Shown piece after piece: positions 58,912 to 64,000 of a DNA stretch of 64,000 nucleotides (its first letter is position 1; each line of letters begins with the position of its first letter). Position numbers and translations under genes: made by a program. The notes beneath the pieces were generated by a model. That model did not search any database, had not been told where the DNA came from, and was given only the letters and a program-made list of their open reading frames with translations. This stretch comes from Clostridia bacterium (GTDB taxonomy: Bacteria > Bacillota > Clostridia > Lachnospirales > Lachnospiraceae). The DNA is taken from contig CAJTIM010000003.1 of the NCBI GenBank assembly GCA_910576325.1, forward strand, positions 124,001 through 188,000. Reading direction: 5' to 3'.

Positions 58912-59664
58912 CTATTCCGTAACGGCCCACACTCTCGCCGGAAGTCCGGTTGCGCCTTCAATGCGCGGGTAGGATACAAGCACGACTGCGCCCGCCGGCG
59001 TAACCTGTTCCAGATTCTTTAAAAGCTCTACCTGCAGCTTTCCATGATCGAGAACATACCGTTCCCCTATGAGATCCCCTGCCTGCTCCGCAACTGCCGA
59101 TGCGTCGGTATCCAGGGTCTCATGTCCGTTTGCCGCTGCATTTCGTACCTCGTAAATATATTCCAATGCTTCCAGGGACCAGCCCGGGAAGTTTTCGCTT
59201 CCGTCCTCTTTGATACCGGAGATCTGCTCCATATCCGGCCATTTTTTAGACCAGTCCGTGCGGAGGGCTACAAAGGCGCCTTCGGGAATCGGGCCGTACT
59301 TTTCTTCGTATCCTTTTATGTCCTCTACGGTTACGGCATACCGCTCGTCCTGCTTTACCTTTTCCGTGATATCAATGACGCATAGCGGGAAAATAAGATC
59401 ATGGACATCGTATTTTTCAGATAATTCCCCTCCCTTTGCGAAATGTCCCGGGAAATCAATGTGGGTTCCGAACTGCCCCGGGAACTTAAATGTCTGGATC
59501 AGGCAGTCCAGCATGGGGTTTCCCCAGTCGAAGCAGGTCTTGGCAAGCTCCACGCTTCCGTCGGGAATACCAGACCAGTAGGGGCTGTCGTTGTTCATGG
59601 AATGGGACAGCTCTACCCATTTATATTTTTTTGCTTCCTCTAATGCGTCCCATAATTTGTACAT
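58912..59664 (-). CDS. Cyclase/kynurenine-formamidase-like metal hydrolase
   Basis: A 250-residue protein of the cyclase (arylformamidase) family. Start MYKLWDALEEAKKYKW at 59664 behind GGAGGATAAAACG. The metal-binding motif HxDxPxH is THIDFPGHF near residue 74; WVELSHSMNNDSPYWSG and the DTDA motif further on are also conserved. Such enzymes hydrolyse amides or lactones; the substrate here is unknown, as no kynurenine genes are near. Confidence 0.9.
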   Translation of the reverse strand: MYKLWDALEEAKKYKWVELSHSMNNDSPYWSGIPDGSVELAKTCFDWGNPMLDCLIQTFKFPGQFGTHIDFPGHFAKGGELSEKYDVHDLIFPLCVIDITEKVKQDERYAVTVEDIKGYEEKYGPIPEGAFVALRTDWSKKWPDMEQISGIKEDGSENFPGWSLEALEYIYEVRNAAANGHETLDTDASAVAEQAGDLIGERYVLDHGKLQVELLKNLEQVTPAGAVVLVSYPRIEGATGLPARVWAVTE

Positions 59665-59717
59665 TCGCGTTTTATCCTCCGATCTGTTTATTCTCTTATC
59701 AGGCTTTTCCTTATATC

Positions 59718-60581
59718 CTATGCGCCATGTCCGGTACAGCCATGCTTGTTCTCTCCGCAATGATGCTCGCCACAGGAATGACCGTGCTCGTGACCATGAT
59801 GATTACATTGTACATTGGGATTGAAGTCCAGATTTCCGGCCAGGTATGCCTTAACAGCATCGTCCGCCATACCGGATACACCGCCGTACAGCTTGATTCC
59901 TGCCTCTGCCAGTGCCATCTGTGCACCACCGCCGATTCCGCCGCAGATTAGAATGTCTGCGCCCGCCTCAGTGAGAAAGCCGGACAAGGCTCCGTGCCCC
60001 TGGCCGTTGGTGTCTGCGATTTTTTCTGCTGTGACCTTTCCGTCCTCAATGTCATAGAGCTTAAACTGCTCCGTATGTCCGAAATGCTGAAAGATTGCAC
60101 CGTTTTCATAGGTAACTGCGATTCTCATATTGTTTGCTCCTTTCATTGATCCGCACATGATTTCTGTGCATAGAGGGATACCCGTAGGGTGTTTCCTTAA
60201 GCCGCAGATGGTTTCTGTGCATATAGGTATGTCCTGCGAAACCGTATCTCCTGCTTTTTTACAGGCTTTTTGGCAATAACGGAGGGCTGAACCATCGCAA
60301 AGCCGGTAATTTCCGCCGGCAATCCGAAGTATTTTTCCATGCACCAGGCTGTCGGCCAGCTTTTCCCTGGCGGATTCGTAGATCTCGGTTACTGTGGTTC
60401 GGGATATATCCATCTGCCCGGCGCATTGCTCATGGGTCAGCTTTTCCAGATCCACAAGACGGATCACCTCGTATTCATCCAGGGTCAGAACAATCTCTTC
60501 CCCACAGGAAATGCCCTGAGGCATAAAGCTCTCATAAGCAGGCTCCCGGCAGATTCTTCTGCAGCGTCTTGGTCTTGGCAT
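59718..60581 (-). CDS. DUF134 HTH fused to a NifX/Fe-Mo cofactor domain
   Basis: A 287-residue protein in two parts. Residues 1-105 are DUF134 (MPRPRRCRRICREPAYESFMP; helix-turn-helix LTHEQCAGQMDISRTTVTEIYESAREKLAD). Residues 152-265 are a dinitrogenase iron-molybdenum cofactor domain (MRIAVTYENGAIFQHFGHTEQFKLYDI; GGIGGGAQMALAEAGIKLYGG), ending in a His/Cys metal-binding tail. The link carries two similar units (IPICTETICGLRK and IPLCTEIMCGSMK). AAAGGAG lies before the inner Met 152 (60128), so the cofactor domain could also be made alone. Confidence 0.88.
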   Translation of the reverse strand: MPRPRRCRRICREPAYESFMPQGISCGEEIVLTLDEYEVIRLVDLEKLTHEQCAGQMDISRTTVTEIYESAREKLADSLVHGKILRIAGGNYRLCDGSALRYCQKACKKAGDTVSQDIPICTETICGLRKHPTGIPLCTEIMCGSMKGANNMRIAVTYENGAIFQHFGHTEQFKLYDIEDGKVTAEKIADTNGQGHGALSGFLTEAGADILICGGIGGGAQMALAEAGIKLYGGVSGMADDAVKAYLAGNLDFNPNVQCNHHGHEHGHSCGEHHCGENKHGCTGHGA

Positions 60582-60783
60582 GGTATCACTCCGTTTTTAT
60601 TTCCGTTATATGTCGGAAATATTATACCGCATTTTTGCAGACAGCGCAAGGATTTTTGCCTTTTGGAACGATCTCCTTTGCATTTACAAAAAATTATTCA
60701 AATTGTTCTTCTGTTGTTGAAAATTTAATACCTGCCATTGATATAATATCTCCCCACTCATCAACAAACAGATACTTACAGCT

Positions 60784-61512
60784 TCACCTCCCCCACCTCT
60801 TCTTACTCTTTACATAAGTCACTTCCTCCGTCTCAACACAATAAGCCGCCAGATTCCCCCCGAACACACACCCGCAGTCAATGGCAATATGCCCATTTCC
60901 ACGATAAACAAGAGGCTGCGCGTCCGCCCGGATATTCGGCGTAGGCGTATGCCCGGTCACAATAATCTTCCGGTAATCCGAATAATATCTCCTGCCGTAA
61001 TCCATACGCTCAAACAAAAAATCAAGAAACGCATACTCATCCAGATCTCTATGCTCCTCAAACTCCCGAAGCCCGGCATGAACCAGAATCAGCTGCTTTC
61101 CCCTCTCCTCAATCACCTCATAAGTCAGCCCGTCGCTCAGATAATCAAGGACCGCCCTCTGCTCCTCCCGCGGCAGGGCACGGAACTGATTGGCCGTTAT
61201 CTGCCCGCCGTCCAACAGCCAGCAGGAATAATTCATCAAATCCTCCGATGTAAGATAATCCGCATAATTTTCCTCCGTAATTTCCACCGTCAGCCTTCTT
61301 AATGTGTTCAGCATCATATAGTCATGATTTCCCACAATATATGTCACATTGGGCCGCATCATCATATCCTGAATCACCTTAATCGGCTCCGGTCCCCGAT
61401 CCACAGCATCCCCCAGGACGTAAAGCTCATCCTCATCCGAAAAATGAATCTTCTCCAGCAGTTCCCGATATTCCTCATAACATCCGTGTACATCCGATAT
61501 AAGATAACGCAT
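60784..61512 (-). CDS. Metallophosphoesterase, PP1-like Ser/Thr phosphatase fold
   Basis: A 242-residue phosphoesterase: DVHGCYEEYRELL (residues 7-19), GDAVDRGPEPI (34-44), GNHDYMML (59-66) and later VTGHTPTPN; the two-metal active site motifs are all present. Start behind AAGGAGGAAACGG. Related to PrpA/PrpB-type and diadenosine tetraphosphatase-like proteins; substrate not told by sequence. AT-rich 280-base stretch with a promoter for the transpeptidase gene follows upstream. Confidence 0.92.
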   Translation of the reverse strand: MRYLISDVHGCYEEYRELLEKIHFSDEDELYVLGDAVDRGPEPIKVIQDMMMRPNVTYIVGNHDYMMLNTLRRLTVEITEENYADYLTSEDLMNYSCWLLDGGQITANQFRALPREEQRAVLDYLSDGLTYEVIEERGKQLILVHAGLREFEEHRDLDEYAFLDFLFERMDYGRRYYSDYRKIIVTGHTPTPNIRADAQPLVYRGNGHIAIDCGCVFGGNLAAYCVETEEVTYVKSKKRWGR

Positions 61513-61686
61513 CCGTTTCCTCCTTCAAAATCCCTTAATATCCTTACGCTCCCCGCCCAAGTACGGCATTGTATAAATAACAGTGAATCCTGTGCCTGAT
61601 ATCTGCGTCAGCTGTGCATCTGCGAATCAACGGCACAGCAGTACGGACTACCGCTTCACAGCCTTCAAATAATTGTACCATAATTG

Positions 61687-61714
61687 TTGTCTTTTTTTCA
61701 AAAATATGTATACT
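61687..61714 (+). promoter_or_regulatory. Promoter of the L,D-transpeptidase gene
   Basis: TTGTCT (61687-61692), 16 bases, TATACT (61709-61714), about 85 bases before the gene. Reasonable match to a housekeeping promoter. Confidence 0.5.
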
Positions 61715-61800
61715 GTAAGATAGAAACAGCATCATTAACCCTGGTCGTATAAGCGAACCAACCACACTGTTTTAAAACATTTTAAAAGGATATGAAAACT

Positions 61801-63411
61801 ATGGATACTGAAACGACACAAACGAAAGACAGCAAATCCTTAGAAACGACCGATAACCCCGCAGAGCCTGTCATAGAAACACCCGGGAAGCGTTTTCCCA
61901 TCCTGCCGGTACTTATATGCGTACCTCTGCTCTGCATACTGGCCGCCTACATAACCGGCGTCTGCTACTATCAAAGTCATTTTCTAAACAATACTGCCAT
62001 CGACGACATCGATGTATCGAAAATGACCATTTCCGACCTGGAAGCCCGAATAGAAGATTATTCCCTGCGGGTCATACAGCGTCAGTCTGACGGAACCACG
62101 CTGGAAGAAGAAATTCCCGGGAGCAGCATCGGCCTTACTTATTCCTCAACGGAACCCTTTCAGGAAATCCTTGAAAATCAGAACAATTGGCTTTGGTTTC
62201 TAAATCAGGGACAAACCCATGAGCCGGAAAATCTTATAACCTGCGACGACGCCTCCCTTGAGACACAGATCGGGAATCTGAGCGGCTTTGACAGGGATTT
62301 TGTCACGGAACCGGAGGATGCATACATAGCGGACTATGATCCTGAGCAGGGCTTTCAAATCATCGAAGAGGTTCCCGGTAACAAGCTCAACCGCCAGCGA
62401 ACGCAGGAAGCCATCCGGGCCGCTGTGGAAGATCTGACGGAAACAGTGAATCTGGAGGAAGCCGGCTGCTATGAAGAGCCGGCAGTTACAGCAGAAAATG
62501 AAGATCTGAAGGCCGCCTTTGAAAAGCTCCAAAGCTATGCAGAGACTACGATCACCTACGCCTTCGGAAGTGAAAAAGAAGTGCTGGACGGCAGTACCAT
62601 AAGTACCTGGCTCCTGATAGACGGCTACGATATTGCCCTGGATCAGACCCAGGTTGAGGAATATGTAGCCTCTCTCCGCAAAAAGCACGATACCGTTTTC
62701 CGCCCCCGCACCTTCCAAACCAGCTACGGTACGGAAATCACCATCAAAAACGGAGACTACGGCTGGTGGATGGACACGGAACAGGAAATCGCAGAGCTGA
62801 CCGAGATGATCGAGCAGGGACAGAGCGGCGAACGGACTCCCGTTTACCGGCAGACCGCAGCCTCCTACGACACACCGGATTACGGCAATACATATGTGGA
62901 AATCAATCTCACGGCACAGCACCTCTTTCTCTACAAGGACGGCGAGAAAATACTGGAATCTGATTTTGTATCCGGCAATGTGGCCCGGGGGTATACCACG
63001 CCCGGAGGCATTTTCGGCCTTACCTACAAGCAGCGCGACGCCACACTGACAGGGGAAACCTACCGGACTCCCGTTTCCTACTGGATGCCCTTCAACAATA
63101 ACATCGGCATGCACGATGCCACCTGGCGGCGGGAGTTTGGAAAAAATATTTACCTGACAAACGGATCTCACGGCTGTATTAACCTTCCCTTTTCCGCTGC
63201 CAAGGAAATTTACGGGCATATAGAAAAGGGAACTCCCGTTATCTGCTACTATCTCCCCGGCACGGAATATGTACCGGAGTCGGAAGTCCCCGTGGATCCC
63301 AATCAGCCCCCTCTGCCTCAGACAGAGGAAGGAATCACTGACCCGAACCCTGTTCCGCAGGAAGAGGCGCCGCCGGAGTCCGTACCTCAGGAGGCTTTGC
63401 CGGGCAATTAA
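61801..63411 (+). CDS. L,D-transpeptidase with peptidoglycan-binding domains
   Basis: A 536-residue membrane-anchored wall enzyme. One N-terminal membrane helix (about residues 37-58: FPILPVLICVPLLCILAAYI), two PG-binding-type-4 domains (to about residue 330), then the YkuD catalytic domain with HDATWRREFG and the active-site motif NGSHGCINLPFSAAKEIY (Cys near residue 460), then a Pro/Glu-rich tail. It makes 3-3 cross-links or attaches groups to peptidoglycan. The start at 61801 fits AAAAGG spacing better than the ATG at 61792. Confidence 0.94.
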   Translation: MDTETTQTKDSKSLETTDNPAEPVIETPGKRFPILPVLICVPLLCILAAYITGVCYYQSHFLNNTAIDDIDVSKMTISDLEARIEDYSLRVIQRQSDGTTLEEEIPGSSIGLTYSSTEPFQEILENQNNWLWFLNQGQTHEPENLITCDDASLETQIGNLSGFDRDFVTEPEDAYIADYDPEQGFQIIEEVPGNKLNRQRTQEAIRAAVEDLTETVNLEEAGCYEEPAVTAENEDLKAAFEKLQSYAETTITYAFGSEKEVLDGSTISTWLLIDGYDIALDQTQVEEYVASLRKKHDTVFRPRTFQTSYGTEITIKNGDYGWWMDTEQEIAELTEMIEQGQSGERTPVYRQTAASYDTPDYGNTYVEINLTAQHLFLYKDGEKILESDFVSGNVARGYTTPGGIFGLTYKQRDATLTGETYRTPVSYWMPFNNNIGMHDATWRREFGKNIYLTNGSHGCINLPFSAAKEIYGHIEKGTPVICYYLPGTEYVPESEVPVDPNQPPLPQTEEGITDPNPVPQEEAPPESVPQEALPGN

Positions 63412-63662
63412 GCTTCCGTCCGTCTGCGTATCTGATGTCTGTCTTAGCATATAATCATAAAAACCCCGGGAAGCTGCCGAGAAGCTTTCCGGGGCGGTAC
63501 ATGCGAAGTTCTTCCAGCCATTTACCGTACCTGTACCAATCATCCTTATTATCACAATACACATGAATCCGCTGCATATCTAACGGACAGGACGCTCCCT
63601 GTCCGTGTTTTTCTTTCGATACGCAAGAATTTTAAACATTCTCCCAATTTTTAACGCTTTTT

Positions 63663-64000
63663 TCAGTTCTCGTTTTGCCATGATGCTTCCTCGTGATGAG
63701 CGGGATTCTCCGTCTTTCCCGTAAACTCCGGCTCCGCGTCCAAAATCTCCATAAACTCTTCGCCGGTAATGGTTTCCTTCTCATAGAGGAACTTGGCAAT
63801 CTCATGAAGCTTGGAGGAATGTTCCGTTAAAAGCTTCTTTGCCTTCTCATGCTGCTCCTTGACAATGGCTACCACCTTTTGGTCAATCAAGGCCGCCGTC
63901 TCATTGGAGCAGGCCAGGGAGGTATCTCCGCCCAAATATTGGTTATTGACCGTCTCCATCGCAACCATATCAAATTCCTCGGTCATGCCGAACCGGGCAA
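63663..64000 (-). CDS. ftsH: FtsH ATP-dependent zinc protease, C-terminal part
   Basis: The last 112 residues of FtsH: ARFGMTEEFDMVAMETVNNQYLGGD, then ALIDQKVVAIVKEQHEKAKKLLTEHSSKLHEIAKFLYEKETITGEEFMEIL, the conserved C-terminal helix region of the peptidase domain. The AAA domain and HExxH site lie beyond base 64000. A membrane protease of quality control. A core gene, so the chromosome is native here. Confidence 0.93.
   Translation of the reverse strand, partial: ARFGMTEEFDMVAMETVNNQYLGGDTSLACSNETAALIDQKVVAIVKEQHEKAKKLLTEHSSKLHEIAKFLYEKETITGEEFMEILDAEPEFTGKTENPAHHEEASWQNEN

Noticed and set aside
58647..58922. Possible 91-residue gene on the plus strand
   Set aside because: Its start region is a terminator hairpin (58669-58713) and there is no ribosome site.
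62200..63564. A 454-codon minus-strand frame opposite the L,D-transpeptidase
   Set aside because: The plus strand has the YkuD active site and a membrane anchor; the minus frame has no recognisable motif.

Overview
The window comes from a Firmicute, most likely a gut Lachnospiraceae/Clostridiales genome. The grounds are Clostridial-type chromosomal genes at the right end (ftsH, a YkuD L,D-transpeptidase, a Spo0A-C-like regulator, a MATE pump), strong AGGAGG ribosome sites, frequent TTG starts, and a Tn1549/CTn-type conjugative backbone. No rRNA or tRNA gene was seen.

Layout. (1) About 1-48450 is most of an integrative conjugative element (ICE) of the Tn1549 family, read almost wholly on the minus strand from its left end near 48450; its integrase end lies beyond base 1. 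In transcription order it has a small conserved protein, ParA, ParB, a 1380-residue thioester/Cna-B adhesin, a group of small conserved proteins, a giant methylase-SNF2 helicase, a TOPRIM primase-like protein, MobC and a relaxase, PcfB, an ArdC-like protein, VirD4, Maff2, TrbL/VirB6, PrgI, VirB4, an adenine methylase, sortase B and a CD1108-type protein. (2) At 17988-32061 the helicase gene is split by a 14.07-kb integrative mobilizable element (IME). It has a large serine recombinase, a YdbC/PC4 protein, ParB, a MobV relaxase with a recognisable pMV158-type oriT, a RepA-like helicase, three sigma-like proteins, a low-GC LanRK/LanFEG-type two-component and ABC transporter module, and TnpV. Its ends show a GA core and symmetric 11-bp inverted repeats. 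(3) A low-GC pair of membrane-anchored proteins of unknown function sits at 15126-16496. (4) At 48456-53404 lies a second LanRK/FEG-type module on the plus strand; the outer ICE has cut the start off its response regulator. It is followed by a decayed integrase and Tn916/Tn1549-type end repeats, so this is probably the remnant of an older element. (5) 54164-64000 is AraC-ClpP, small regulators, then chromosomal-looking genes.

How it fits together. The region is a nest: an older element remnant, cut by the ICE, which is cut by the IME. Both ABC modules carry the same operator, an 11-bp repeat of CAAGGTT ending 14 bases before a -10 box, so one regulator may control both. The ICE supplies a full type IV secretion set on which the IME, with only MobV and oriT, could travel. 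The IME sits exactly before helicase motif VI, so the ICE's own helicase is broken until the IME excises. Other unusual points are a TnpV gene read in another frame inside the helicase gene, and three copies of a leader hairpin with constant flanks but different stems just upstream of ribosome sites.
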